From an uncultured Muribaculaceae bacterium (GTDB lineage: Bacteria > Bacteroidota > Bacteroidia > Bacteroidales > Muribaculaceae), in assembly GCA_947627615.1 (NCBI GenBank), contig CANQWS010000018.1:1-61546 (forward strand): a stretch of 61,546 nucleotides of DNA, read 5' to 3'. Every line of letters begins with the position of its first letter. The first letter of the stretch is position 1. The position numbers were made by a program, and so were the translations under genes. Below, piece after piece: positions 45,182 to 54,406 of this stretch. Below the pieces are notes generated by a model. That model was not told the DNA's origin. It did not search any database and worked only from the letters and a program-made list of their open reading frames with translations.

Positions 45182-46162
45182 TCAGTGTTCGAGACCGAGA
45201 CGGTCGAACATGGCGTAGTCCTGATCGATGCGGCTGCCTATGGTGGTGAGCAGGTCGCCTATCATGGAGCCGTTCATGCCGCCGAGCAATATGCGTTCGG
45301 TGGTCTCGGGCGACAGACGGGCGCGTCCGCCGGCGAAACGGAGTATGGCTTTCGGGGCCACGAATCTCATCAGTGCCACGCTGCGGGCTATCTCGTCCTC
45401 GCTTATGAGCGGGGTGTTCTCAAGGGCTGTTCCTTTTATGGGCGACAGTATGTTGACCGGAATCGATATGGCTCCGGCCTCGCGGGCCTCTTCGGCGAGT
45501 TTCAGGCGGTCGGCCATTGTCTCGCCCATGCCTATGATTCCTCCGCAGCAAATTTCCATCCCTTCTTCGCGGGCCATGGCTATGGTGCGCAGTTTGTCGG
45601 CATGGCTGTGGGTTGTGCATAGCGTGGGGAAATAATCCGACGATGTCTCGAGATTGCAGTGATAGCGGGTGACGCCGGCCTCGCGGAGCTGACGGAGCTC
45701 GGCCCGGTTGAGAAGTCCCATCGAGGCGCAGAGGCCTATTCCGGTTTCCTTCCCGATCTTGCGGAATATGGAGCAGAAACGGTCCATGTCGGCGGGAGCC
45801 ACCTTGCGGCCGCTCGTCACAAGCGAAAAGTGCCTTACGCCTCTTTCGCCGTTGGCTTTGGCCGCGGCCACGGCTTCGTCGGAATCCACTATGTCATATT
45901 CAGTTATGCCCGTGTGGTGACGCGCTGACTGCGCGCACCATTTGCAGTCCTCGGAGCAATGTCCGGAACGGGCATTTATGATAGAGCATGTGTCGACAAT
46001 GTTGCCGTTCCACCGGCGGCGTATTCTGTCGGCGGCGTCGCAGAGAGTGTCGGTGCTGTAGAGTCTGTCAAGTTCCAGCGCGTCAGCCGTCGAAGCCGGA
46101 ACGCCCTCCAGAGCGCGTTGCAGCACTCTGTCGAGAAATGTGGTGTCTGATGAAGGTTCCAT
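45182..46162 (-). CDS. bioB: Biotin synthase
   Basis: This radical-SAM enzyme inserts sulfur into dethiobiotin. With ATG 46162 the protein has 326 aa. The 4Fe-4S cysteines are CSEDCKWC (C69, C73, C76), and YHCNLETS and GIIGMGET mark the barrel. An upstream ATG (46225) would add 21 residues across the promoter elements and is rejected. Other biotin genes are absent here. The region just upstream has duplicated promoter-like words and an inverted repeat that may be a biotin-responsive operator. Confidence 0.94.
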   Translation of the reverse strand: MEPSSDTTFLDRVLQRALEGVPASTADALELDRLYSTDTLCDAADRIRRRWNGNIVDTCSIINARSGHCSEDCKWCAQSARHHTGITEYDIVDSDEAVAAAKANGERGVRHFSLVTSGRKVAPADMDRFCSIFRKIGKETGIGLCASMGLLNRAELRQLREAGVTRYHCNLETSSDYFPTLCTTHSHADKLRTIAMAREEGMEICCGGIIGMGETMADRLKLAEEAREAGAISIPVNILSPIKGTALENTPLISEDEIARSVALMRFVAPKAILRFAGGRARLSPETTERILLGGMNGSMIGDLLTTIGSRIDQDYAMFDRLGLEH

Positions 46163-46170
46163 ACGTTCTA

Positions 46171-46228
46171 CAAAGGTACAAAAATTGCTTGGAACAGTGT
46201 TGTTATCTGTTCCGCAAAGGTACAAAAA
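46171..46228 (-). promoter_or_regulatory. Duplicated promoter or operator region of bioB
   Basis: CAAAGGTACAAAAA occurs at 46171-46184 and again at 46215-46228. Read on the minus strand, each contains the -7 word TACCTTTG. Between them GGAACAG (46191-46197) is inverted at 46207-46213. The distal copy gives a normal leader; the proximal copy would start within a few bases of the ATG. A repressor-bound tandem promoter is a plausible reading. Confidence 0.5.
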
Positions 46229-46249
46229 TGATTATAAGTATTGGTATTT

Positions 46250-46268
46250 TCTACCAAAAAATGGTAGA
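46250..46268. promoter_or_regulatory. Inverted repeat TCTACCA-N5-TGGTAGA
   Basis: This perfect 7-bp dyad sits between the bioB and efflux promoters, about 50 bp upstream of the TATATTTG at 46318. The symmetry suits a dimeric regulator; which gene it serves is unknown. Confidence 0.45.
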
Positions 46269-46317
46269 TATGTAGGATTTGTGTTGCGGCGAAAACATTT
46301 TATAGGGTTTCATAGGT

Positions 46318-46325
46318 TATATTTG
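46318..46325 (+). promoter_or_regulatory. -7 element for the efflux operon
   Basis: TATATTTG matches TAnnTTTG and would give a leader of about 100 nt before the TolC-like gene. Confidence 0.5.
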
Positions 46326-46430
46326 CACACGCTAATGAATTTTTTCGGTCTGACGGCTTCGGTCTTGACGATGCCTTTTGCCGGATTCAACTATATGCAA
46401 AACATCACTTCTATAACCACAAATCAAGTT

Positions 46431-47888
46431 ATGGTAATGTCACGAAGATTTATCCTGCTGGTCCTGTCCGTAGCGGCTGTGCTCGGATGCCGGGCAACGA
46501 CGGTTTCTCTCGATTCCTGCCGGGCAATGGCGCTTGCCAACAATAAGAATCTCAGGATGAAAGCCGAGGCCGTAAAGGCTGCCGGATATCAGAAGGATGA
46601 GGCATTTGCCGCCTATCTGCCGTCGCTGGATTTCACCGGCGGATACATGTACAACCAGAAGAAGCTCTCGATATTCGATTCGGACCAGCATCTGCCCGTG
46701 CAGACGTTTGACCCCGCCACAAAGAGCTATCAGTTCGGTCTGGTGAAGAACCCCATGACCGGAGAACCGATACTGACTCCTGACGGACAGCCTATTCCGG
46801 AACAGGTGGCCCTGATTCCGAAAGAGGCTATGGAATTCGATATCCACAATGTGTTTTTCGGCGCCGTCACCCTCACGCAGCCCATCTACATGGGCGGCAA
46901 GATAGTGGCTATGAACAAGATCACCCACTATGCCGAAGAGCTTGCCCGCGCCATGCACAACAGTTCGGCCGAGGACATTATCTATGCCGTGGATGCCGCC
47001 TACTGGCAGGTGGTATCGCTTAAGGCCAAGCAGAAACTTGCCCGAAGCTATGTCAACCTGCTCGACACGCTCCACTACAATGTGGAGATGATGGTAAAGC
47101 AGGGCGTGGCTACCCGGAGCGACCTCCTTACGGTCGACGTGAAGCTGAATCAGGCCAACGTGGATCTGACCAAGGTCGACAACGGTCTGGTGCTCTCGCG
47201 CATGGCCCTGGCGCAGGTGTGCGGCCTTCCGGTCAACACTCAGATGGTTCTTGCCGACGAGGACCACGAGATGGTGGGGCAGTCAGCCCCGGTGGCCACT
47301 TCCTATAACATGCAGGACGTCTATGACCGCAGGCAGGACCTGAGGGCGCTTGAGCTCGGAGTGAACATCTACGAGAAACAGGCCGATGTGGCCCGTTCAG
47401 AGATGTTGCCCAAAATAGCTCTTGTGGGTGCCTATTCATTCAGCAATCCCAACATGTTCAACGGATTCAAGAACCGCTTCAACGGGGCTTTCTCGGTGGG
47501 CGCCATGATCACGGTCCCGCTCTGGCACTGGGGAGGCAACTACAACAAGTACCGCGCCGCAAAGGTCAAGACCAACATTGCCCGGCTCGAGCTTGAGAAC
47601 GCCAAGGAAATGATTGACCTGCAGGTGAGTCAGTCGGCCTTCAAGGCTCAGGAAGCCATGAAGACCTACGAGATGACGGTCAGGAATCTCGAGAAAGCCA
47701 ACGAGAATCTCCGTCAGGCCAACCTCGGCTTCCACGAGGGCGTGATGACAACCGACAATGTCATGGAGGCGCAGACGGCATGGCTCAAGGCCAATTCGGA
47801 AAAGGTCGACGCGATGATTGACGTGCATCTGTGTGACGTCTATCTGTCAAAAGTCCTCGGCACTCTGCCTTACCCCACAAATTATTGA
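46431..47888 (+). CDS. TolC-family outer-membrane efflux protein
   Basis: It forms the outer-membrane channel of a tripartite exporter. From ATG 46431 (or 46437) the protein has about 485 aa. It has a signal peptide ending near VLGCRATT, and two OEP repeats, each with a long coiled helix pair (about 25-240 and 260-475). MVKQGVATRSDLLTVDVKLNQANVDL fits the helical barrel. The open frame extends upstream to 46140, but that part crosses the promoter region. The adaptor gene follows after 46 bp. Confidence 0.9.
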   Translation: MVMSRRFILLVLSVAAVLGCRATTVSLDSCRAMALANNKNLRMKAEAVKAAGYQKDEAFAAYLPSLDFTGGYMYNQKKLSIFDSDQHLPVQTFDPATKSYQFGLVKNPMTGEPILTPDGQPIPEQVALIPKEAMEFDIHNVFFGAVTLTQPIYMGGKIVAMNKITHYAEELARAMHNSSAEDIIYAVDAAYWQVVSLKAKQKLARSYVNLLDTLHYNVEMMVKQGVATRSDLLTVDVKLNQANVDLTKVDNGLVLSRMALAQVCGLPVNTQMVLADEDHEMVGQSAPVATSYNMQDVYDRRQDLRALELGVNIYEKQADVARSEMLPKIALVGAYSFSNPNMFNGFKNRFNGAFSVGAMITVPLWHWGGNYNKYRAAKVKTNIARLELENAKEMIDLQVSQSAFKAQEAMKTYEMTVRNLEKANENLRQANLGFHEGVMTTDNVMEAQTAWLKANSEKVDAMIDVHLCDVYLSKVLGTLPYPTNY

Positions 47889-47934
47889 ACCCAATGTTAT
47901 TAACCCGATAATAAAACATCAAACATAAACAATC

Positions 47935-48948
47935 ATGGCCGATACAGATAAATCCCAGTCACCGGAGCGCCGCGAATCGCGGATTCTCATGGTTTCCCTT
48001 GTTTTAATCGTCCTTGTCACTGCCGCCCTTGCCGTGTGCGGACTGTTTCTGCTGAAACCGCCTGCCGAGGTGATTGAGGGACAGGCCGAGGCCACATCAG
48101 TGCGTATTTCCGGCAAGCTTCCCGGACGCGTGACTGAAATTTTTGTGAAGGAAGGAGATATGGTCCACGAGGGCGATACCCTGATACATATCCATTCGTC
48201 ACTCGCCGAGGCCAAAATGCTTCAGGCTACGGAAATGAAAAAGGCTGCCGAGGCTCAGAACCGTAAAATCGACGCCGGCACGCGCAGCCAGATAATCCAG
48301 GGCGCACGTGACCTCGTTTCGCAGGCCGCTGCAGCGCGTGAAATAGCCCAGAAAACCTACGAGCGAATGAACAACCTCTATAACGAGGGTGTGGTCTCCG
48401 CCCAGAAACGTGACGAGGCCAAAGCCGCCTACGATGCCACGGTGGCCGGCGAGAAAGCCGCCAAGAGTCAGCTCGATCTGGCTCTGGCCGGAGCGCAGAA
48501 AGAGGACAAGAGCAGCGCCCAGGCCATGGTAGGCGTGGCTCAGGGTGGTGTCGACGAGGTCAGCGCCCTGCTGCAGGACCAATATCTCACGGCTCCCTGC
48601 GACGGACAGATCGACGAGATTTATCCCGAGGTGGGTGAACTCGTGTCGCTTGGCACTCCGCTGATGAGCCTGATGAAAATCGCTGACAAATGGGTCACTT
48701 TCAATGTGCGCGAGGAACTGCTCGGCGATTTCAAGCTCGGTTCCAAAATCAAGGTGATGATTCCGGCTCTGGACAAGAAGGAGACCGATCTGGAGGTCTA
48801 CTATGTGCGTGACATGGGTTCCTACGCCACCTGGCGCGCCACAAAGAGCACCGGCGAATGGGACAGCCGCACATTCCAGGTCAAGGGCCGTCCGACGGAG
48901 GTTCTCAAGGACCTGCGTCCGGGAATGACCGTGGTTCTCCGGAAATAA
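47935..48948 (+). CDS. HlyD-family membrane fusion protein
   Basis: This periplasmic adaptor (337 aa) links the inner-membrane permeases to TolC. It has one N-terminal membrane helix (about 20-42) and a biotinyl-lipoyl-like half motif (SGKLPGRVTEIFVKEGDMVHEGDTL, about 59-83). A long Ala/Lys/Glu coiled coil (about 90-210), the second lipoyl half (YLTAPCDGQIDEIYPEVGELV) and a beta-barrel domain complete it. It lies between tolC and two permease genes in one operon. The substrate is unknown. Confidence 0.92.
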   Translation: MADTDKSQSPERRESRILMVSLVLIVLVTAALAVCGLFLLKPPAEVIEGQAEATSVRISGKLPGRVTEIFVKEGDMVHEGDTLIHIHSSLAEAKMLQATEMKKAAEAQNRKIDAGTRSQIIQGARDLVSQAAAAREIAQKTYERMNNLYNEGVVSAQKRDEAKAAYDATVAGEKAAKSQLDLALAGAQKEDKSSAQAMVGVAQGGVDEVSALLQDQYLTAPCDGQIDEIYPEVGELVSLGTPLMSLMKIADKWVTFNVREELLGDFKLGSKIKVMIPALDKKETDLEVYYVRDMGSYATWRATKSTGEWDSRTFQVKGRPTEVLKDLRPGMTVVLRK

Positions 48949-49000
48949 ATCCGAGGCTCTCAAGTCAAAAATTATTTCAATCCTCCCAAATCTGAATAAA

Positions 49001-50167
49001 TTGTCATTAAAGTATCTGAAACAGGCTCTTAGGGACGGTTATGAAACCCTCACCTCACGACGTGTCTATCTCGTGTGCCTGATTGTCGTGCCCATAGCTT
49101 TCACCCTCTTTTTCCTGAATCTGATGGATGAGGGGTTGCCGAGGAAGGTGCCGGCAGGGGTGGTGGATCTGGACCACTCGACGCTGTCGCGCAATGTAGT
49201 GCGTTCGCTCAATTCTTCAGAACTGGTTGACATTGTTGACCGCTCCGAATCATTCCACGAGGCTATGGAAAAGGTGCGTTCGGGCAAGACTTTCGGTTTC
49301 TTCATGATTCCCGAGAATTTCCAGCGTGATTCCCAAAACGGACAGCAGCCCACGATTTCCTACTACTGCAATCTGACCTTCTTTGTGCCCGGCTCCCTGA
49401 TGTTCAAGGGATTCAAGACCACGGCCGTGACCACAGCCGGCGGAATCGTGCAGACCAACCTGATAAGCCGCGGTCTGACCGACGGAACCGCCTCCACTCT
49501 GGTGCAGCCGGTGGCCATACAGCAGCAACAGATAGGCAATCCCTGGGTGAACTACAATTACTATCTGACCAACTCCTTCGTGCCGGCCATCATAGCCCTC
49601 ATGGTGGTGCTTGTGACCTCCTACAGCATCTGTTCGGAGATAAAGCGCGGCAACTCCCGACGCTGGCTTGACCGTGCTGGCGGCTCCATAGTGGTGGCTC
49701 TCGCGGGTAAGCTCATACCTCAGGCCGTGATTGAGATATGCGTGGCTCTGGCCTGTCTGGCCATCATGTTCGGATTCAATCATTTCCCGCTGAACTGTCC
49801 GCCGTGGCACATCGCTCTGGCCATGACCATGATGGTGCTGGCCTCGCAGGCTTTCGCCGTCACGGTGTGCTGTCTGATAACTAATCTGAGACTCGCGGTA
49901 AGTATATGCAGCCTTTGCGGAATCCTTGCCTTCTCTCTGGCGGCATTCTCCTTCCCGGTCCCCAACATGTATCCCGCGGTGGGTGTATTCAGCTACATAC
50001 TCCCCGTGCGCTATTACTTTGAAATCTATATCGACCAGGCCCTCAACGGCATTCCGCTCTATTATTCGAGATATTTCTACATGGCTCTCGCCCTGTTCCC
50101 CGTGGTGCCGCTCGCCTTGCTGTGGCGCATGAAACGCAGAATGCTCGATATGGTCTATATTGGCTGA
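49001..50167 (+). CDS. ABC-2-type transporter permease (first of two)
   Basis: The 388-aa inner-membrane protein has one helix near residues 24-40, a large periplasmic region (about 42-190), and five helices in the C-terminal half (about 198-375), the YhhJ/YbhR layout. The start is TTG at 49001; I see no ATG or GTG that would keep the first membrane helix. It pairs with a second permease 24 bp later, so a heterodimer is likely. No ATPase gene is in the operon. Confidence 0.88.
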   Translation: MSLKYLKQALRDGYETLTSRRVYLVCLIVVPIAFTLFFLNLMDEGLPRKVPAGVVDLDHSTLSRNVVRSLNSSELVDIVDRSESFHEAMEKVRSGKTFGFFMIPENFQRDSQNGQQPTISYYCNLTFFVPGSLMFKGFKTTAVTTAGGIVQTNLISRGLTDGTASTLVQPVAIQQQQIGNPWVNYNYYLTNSFVPAIIALMVVLVTSYSICSEIKRGNSRRWLDRAGGSIVVALAGKLIPQAVIEICVALACLAIMFGFNHFPLNCPPWHIALAMTMMVLASQAFAVTVCCLITNLRLAVSICSLCGILAFSLAAFSFPVPNMYPAVGVFSYILPVRYYFEIYIDQALNGIPLYYSRYFYMALALFPVVPLALLWRMKRRMLDMVYIG

Positions 50168-50191
50168 CGGATTCTTTTCAACAGATTGACT

Positions 50192-51400
50192 ATGAAGCGA
50201 ATTTTCAAAAACATATCATCCGGGGCTGTTGACCTGATGCGCGTGTGGAGGCGCGAGTTCTATCTCGTGTTCCACGATGCCGGTGTGCTGTTGTTCTTCT
50301 TTCTCCTTACCCTGGGCTACCCGATAGTCTACACTGTTATCTACAATCCTGAAATCCTCGAGAATATTCCGGTGGCGGTGGTGGATAATTCCAGAACCTC
50401 CGCAAGCCGCGAGCTGACGAGAATGATCGACGCCACGCAGGGCATGGAGGTCTATGACTGCGTGGCCAACATGCAGGAGGCGCGGAAGCTGTGGAACGAG
50501 CATAAGGTCTACGGCATTCTCCTGATACCGGAGGACTACGCCCACAGACTGGGCCGCGGCGAGCAGGCTGTGGCTACGTTCTATTCCGAGATGTCGCTTC
50601 TGCTGCGCTACCGCACGTTCATGAGCTGTCTGGCCGACGTGCAGCTTGCCGCCGGCGCCGATATCCGGCAGGAACTTGTTGATATGATAGGGCTTCCGGC
50701 GCAGGATGTCAACAAGATGCCGGTGGAATCGGAGGCCTACCTCATAGGCGACCCAACGCAGGGTTTCGCCTCGTTCATCATGCCCGGCATCGTTGTGCTG
50801 ATTCTGCAGCAGAGCATGCTTCTCGGCGTGACCATGCTTGCGGCCGGTATCAAGGAGCGCCGTCGCAGAAACGGAGGCTTTGACCCGGAATCGGTCCAGA
50901 CATCCCCAATGATAACCATCTGGGGAAAGGCGCTCTGTTACGTCACTCTGTATCTGCCGCTGTGCATTTATGTGCTTGACCTCGTGCCGCTCATGTTCAG
51001 CCTTCCCCACGTAGGCGATTTCAGGCAGATGTATCTGTTCATCTTCCCCATGCTTCTTGCCACCGCATTCCTCGGACAGGCCATAAGCGTGTTTGTCACC
51101 GAGAGGGAATCGTCAATGCTTGTCATCGTATTCACCTCCGTGGTGTTCCTGTTCCTCTCCGGTCTGACCTGGCCGCGTTATGCCATGAATTCCTTCTGGA
51201 CATGGATCGGTGACGCTGTCCCGGCTACATGGGGCGTTGAAGGATTCATCCGCATGAATTCCAACGGCGGCGAATTGTGGCAGCAGAGCCACCCCTACAC
51301 CATGCTGTGGATTCTTGCCGCGGTCTACATGCTCGCGGCATACGCCGTGACGCGTTACACCCGCATAGGCATGGAGACGCGGATGCTCCGCAGAGCCTGA
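50192..51400 (+). CDS. ABC-2-type transporter permease (second of two)
   Basis: The 402-aa protein has the same plan as its neighbour: a first helix (about 28-48), a periplasmic domain (about 50-185), then five helices to the end. ATG 50192 is preferred over a TTG two codons upstream. Its substrate is unknown. The TGA stop directly abuts the TTA stop of the converging peptidase gene. With TolC and HlyD it would complete an exporter once an ATPase from elsewhere joins. Confidence 0.88.
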   Translation: MKRIFKNISSGAVDLMRVWRREFYLVFHDAGVLLFFFLLTLGYPIVYTVIYNPEILENIPVAVVDNSRTSASRELTRMIDATQGMEVYDCVANMQEARKLWNEHKVYGILLIPEDYAHRLGRGEQAVATFYSEMSLLLRYRTFMSCLADVQLAAGADIRQELVDMIGLPAQDVNKMPVESEAYLIGDPTQGFASFIMPGIVVLILQQSMLLGVTMLAAGIKERRRRNGGFDPESVQTSPMITIWGKALCYVTLYLPLCIYVLDLVPLMFSLPHVGDFRQMYLFIFPMLLATAFLGQAISVFVTERESSMLVIVFTSVVFLFLSGLTWPRYAMNSFWTWIGDAVPATWGVEGFIRMNSNGGELWQQSHPYTMLWILAAVYMLAAYAVTRYTRIGMETRMLRRA

Positions 51401-52636
51401 TTAATTCGGACGATATATCAGAGTGGCTGCCCGGTTTCTGTCAAAGAGCCGTGTGGCCACTCTCCGTATGTCGGCGGGAGTGACCGAACGGTAATCGGCG
51501 GTGATTCCGTTGATGTCCTCGCCGGTCATCACGCACCGTGCCAGCCGCGAGGCCTTGGCAAGATAATTGATCAGCGAGAAGGTCAGATTGCTCTCGAAAC
51601 GGTTCACGGCTCTCTCGAGTTCCTTTTCGTCAGGTTCCTCGCGAGTCAGCAGTATTAGCTCGTTCCAGATAGCTTCTTCGGCCCGCTGCAGGGCCTCGTC
51701 GGAATCCGAGCGGAGCGCGGCGTTGACCATCAGGAATCCCTGTTCCTCGCTGCCGGAAATCGAGGCGTCGGCCGAGGTGAAAAGGTCGGTGCCCATCACC
51801 AGCCGGCGGTTGAAGCGGGCCGATTGTCCGGAGGCAAGTATGTCGGTTATCAGGTCGGCGGTCTTGTAATCGGGATGGGAGGCCTCGTCCATGAGCACGG
51901 CAATGGTCATGCGGGCCTGCGGGACATCGCTCCTGACTGTTTCGCGGCGCGGCGAATCGGGCAGCTGTTCGCGGCCGTAGGTCCTCGGGGCTATATCGCG
52001 GGCCGGTATCGTTCCGTACCATTTGCGGGCCAGCCTCAGGGTCTCGGCTTCGGATATGGGGCCGGCAACGGCCAGAACGGCGTTGTTGGGCGCATAGTGG
52101 GAATAGAAGAAAGCCTTGATGTCAGCCATGGTCACCCGCTCTATGTGGCTCAGTTCGCGGCCTATGGTGGGATAACGGTAGGGGTGGGTCCGGTAGAGCA
52201 GGGCGCGCAGTCTGTGGCCCATGTCGCCATAGGGGCGGTTCAGGCACACCTGCTTGAATTCCTCCATGACCACCTTGCGCTGCACTTCGAGCGATTCTTC
52301 CGTGAACGCGAGCGAGAGCATGCGGTCGCTCTCCACCCAGAAGGCGGTTTCGGCATTGACGGCGGGAACCACGGTGTAGAAGTTGGTGAAATCGTTCGAA
52401 GTCCACGCATTGTCGGTTCCTCCGGCGGTCTCCACCGCCTTGTCGAATTCCGGCACATTCACGGACCCTCCGAACATCAGATGCTCGAACAGATGGGCCA
52501 TGCCGGTCATTTCGGGCGACTCGTCGCGTGCGCTCACGTTGTAGAGCGTGTTGAGCACCACATGGCATGTCGAGGGGTCATGATGGTGCACCACCCTGAG
52601 CCCGTTGTCGAGAGTATGGACTGTGTAGTCTATCAC
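51401..52636 (-). CDS. M16-family zinc peptidase
   Basis: The 411-aa protein is one half-clam of the insulinase/processing-peptidase family. It has the inverted zinc motif HLFEH (48-52) and a downstream acidic segment VVMEEFKQ. The second M16 domain (about 190-400) includes GSEEQGFLMV. No signal peptide is seen, so it is probably cytosolic. The start is GTG at 52636, overlapping the cyclophilin stop (GTGA); a longer frame from ATG 52696 lies inside the cyclophilin gene and is rejected. The substrate is unknown. Confidence 0.9.
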   Translation of the reverse strand: MIDYTVHTLDNGLRVVHHHDPSTCHVVLNTLYNVSARDESPEMTGMAHLFEHLMFGGSVNVPEFDKAVETAGGTDNAWTSNDFTNFYTVVPAVNAETAFWVESDRMLSLAFTEESLEVQRKVVMEEFKQVCLNRPYGDMGHRLRALLYRTHPYRYPTIGRELSHIERVTMADIKAFFYSHYAPNNAVLAVAGPISEAETLRLARKWYGTIPARDIAPRTYGREQLPDSPRRETVRSDVPQARMTIAVLMDEASHPDYKTADLITDILASGQSARFNRRLVMGTDLFTSADASISGSEEQGFLMVNAALRSDSDEALQRAEEAIWNELILLTREEPDEKELERAVNRFESNLTFSLINYLAKASRLARCVMTGEDINGITADYRSVTPADIRRVATRLFDRNRAATLIYRPN

Positions 52637-53367
52637 TTTATCACCTTCATTGAGATTATGCGGATATTCTTGACCGGACGGTCGTAGGTGTCGCACTCGG
52701 CCGTCTGGATGCGCTGGATCACATCGAATCCTTTCTCCACCTGACCGAACACGGTGTAGCTCGCGTCAAGATGCGGAGTGCCGCCCGCGGTGGTGTATGC
52801 CTCTATCTGCTCGCGGCTGAATCCGAGAGGCGTGTCGGCCGGCAGACGGCCTGCGGCAATGGACTCGCGCTGACGGCGTATCAGGTCCATTTCCATGCGG
52901 TCAAGCTCACCGGAGGTGAACCGCCGCCCGGTGACTATGTAGAACTGCGACCCGTCGGAGCGTTGTTGCGGATTCACATTGTCGGACTTGCGTGCGGCCG
53001 CTATGGCGCCGCGGCGGTGGAAATGTCCGGGCAGACGGATTTCGGCCTCAATGGTGTAGTCCGGGCTGCCGTCTCCGAGCCTTTTCCCGGGCTTTGCATC
53101 GCGCGAGCCGGGGTCGCCGGTCTGGACCATGAAGTCATTTATCACGCGGTGGAACAGCAGTCCGTCATAGTATCCTTCGTTCACGAGCTTCACGAAATTG
53201 TCGCGGTGGAGAGGCGTGTCGCCGAACAGACGCAGGGTCATGCTGCCCTCGTCGGTGACCATCTCTACCATGACGTCGCCCTTATCGCCTTCGGCGCGGG
53301 CGGAGACTGACGCCAGCGCCATAATTATCAGGCAGAGCGTAGCGGAGAGAAAACGGCAATGTCTCAT
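52633..53367 (-). CDS. Cyclophilin-type peptidyl-prolyl isomerase
   Basis: It catalyses cis-trans isomerisation at proline during folding, here outside the cytoplasm. The 244-aa protein has a signal peptide (about 1-25), then the cyclophilin fold (VEMVTDEGSMTLRLF, YDGLLFHRVINDFMVQTGDP, GAIAAAR). An insertion (about 165-200) precedes the C-terminal YTVFGQVEKGFDVI. Start and stop overlap the flanking genes by four bases each, so translation of three genes is coupled. Confidence 0.93.
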   Translation of the reverse strand: MRHCRFLSATLCLIIMALASVSARAEGDKGDVMVEMVTDEGSMTLRLFGDTPLHRDNFVKLVNEGYYDGLLFHRVINDFMVQTGDPGSRDAKPGKRLGDGSPDYTIEAEIRLPGHFHRRGAIAAARKSDNVNPQQRSDGSQFYIVTGRRFTSGELDRMEMDLIRRQRESIAAGRLPADTPLGFSREQIEAYTTAGGTPHLDASYTVFGQVEKGFDVIQRIQTAECDTYDRPVKNIRIISMKVIK

Positions 53368-53738
53368 ATTATGCCTTTGGGGTAGAGCCGTTTGTAGATG
53401 CGGCGGAAGTTGTTGTCGCTGGAATTCAGTTCCTCGATGCGTTCAGTGTAATCCTGGCCCCAGATGTCGCTCAGCAGCGAACCGATGTACACCCGTTCGC
53501 GGTCCTTGTCAATCGCGGCCGAGATGAGACGGTCTATTTCGGCGGCGTATTTCTCGGAGTCAATGGCGTGGAGATAACGGGCGGCCGACACTGTGAACTG
53601 GCCGCAGGAATCCACTTTTATCATGTTGTCGGTGAGGGCCGGCAGCACGGCGTCGATATTTTCTATGTTGTTCGCTATATATTCGTAGGTTGCAAGTCCG
53701 TCGGCGTCATCGGCCAGTTTTTTTATTGCTTCTTCCAT
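53364..53738 (-). CDS. Small helical protein, unknown function
   Basis: I do not assign a family. The 124-aa soluble protein is mostly alpha-helical and acidic, with IENIDAVLPALTDNMIKVDS, FTVSAARYLHAIDSEKYAAE and a final RIYKRLYPKGII. No membrane segment or signal is seen. It may be a small repeat-like scaffold. It overlaps the cyclophilin start by ATGA and follows yigZ by 60 bp. Confidence 0.75.
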   Translation of the reverse strand: MEEAIKKLADDADGLATYEYIANNIENIDAVLPALTDNMIKVDSCGQFTVSAARYLHAIDSEKYAAEIDRLISAAIDKDRERVYIGSLLSDIWGQDYTERIEELNSSDNNFRRIYKRLYPKGII

Positions 53739-53798
53739 TTTATTGCGGGATATGTGGTTTGTTTAGGTGAGGGTGATTGCGGTTGCCGTTCCCTGAAG

Positions 53799-54395
53799 TC
53801 ATTGCAGCAGCGAGGTGCCGTCGATTTTCGCTATGCGCGAGGCCAGGTCGTCGGCGCGGTCGGCGCGTATGGCCAGAGTCATGGAGCAGGTGTTGTCAAA
53901 CTGCTGTTCCGTTATCCGGGCCTGACTGTCGCGGACCATGCGCATCACGGAGTTCATTGCCAGATAGGGAAATGTGAACGACACTTGGCCCATCTCCCAG
54001 TCCGTGATTATTTCGCCAGCCTCAAGGGCCTGACAGGCGGCCTGACGATAGGCGGCGATAAGTCCGGAGGTGCCGAGCTTGATTCCGCCGAAGTAGCGGA
54101 CCACGGCTATGGCCACATTGGTCAGCTCCTTGGAGCGGATCTGACCGAGTATGGGTTTGCCTGCGGTGCCCGACGGCTCGCCGTTGTCGGACCACTGGAA
54201 TTCCGAGCCGGAGGCCCCGAGCATGTAGGCCCAGCACACATGACGCGCGTCGTGGTATTCATTGGCCACGGACGCTATCCATTCCCTGGCCTCGGCCGCC
54301 GAGCTGACAGGGCGGGCAAAGGCCAGAAAACGGCTCATTTTTTCCCGGACAATGCTTTCGCACGGGCCGGCAAGTGTGCGGAATTCGCTGCTCAT
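53799..54395 (-). CDS. YigZ/IMPACT family protein (UPF0029)
   Basis: The cellular role is unsettled; eukaryotic IMPACT affects translation control. The 198-aa protein has the UPF0029 core (about 15-125) with signature EFQWSDNGEPSGTAGKPIL and VAIAVVRYFGGIKLG, and a C-terminal ferredoxin-like DUF1949-type domain (about 130-198). It begins 11 bp after queA in the same cluster. Confidence 0.92.
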   Translation of the reverse strand: MSSEFRTLAGPCESIVREKMSRFLAFARPVSSAAEAREWIASVANEYHDARHVCWAYMLGASGSEFQWSDNGEPSGTAGKPILGQIRSKELTNVAIAVVRYFGGIKLGTSGLIAAYRQAACQALEAGEIITDWEMGQVSFTFPYLAMNSVMRMVRDSQARITEQQFDNTCSMTLAIRADRADDLASRIAKIDGTSLLQ

Positions 54396-54406
54396 CAGGG
54401 TTTGCG

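Noticed and set aside
46140-46430. N-terminal extension of the TolC-like gene
   Set aside because: It crosses the bioB start and both promoter regions, and would bury the signal peptide.
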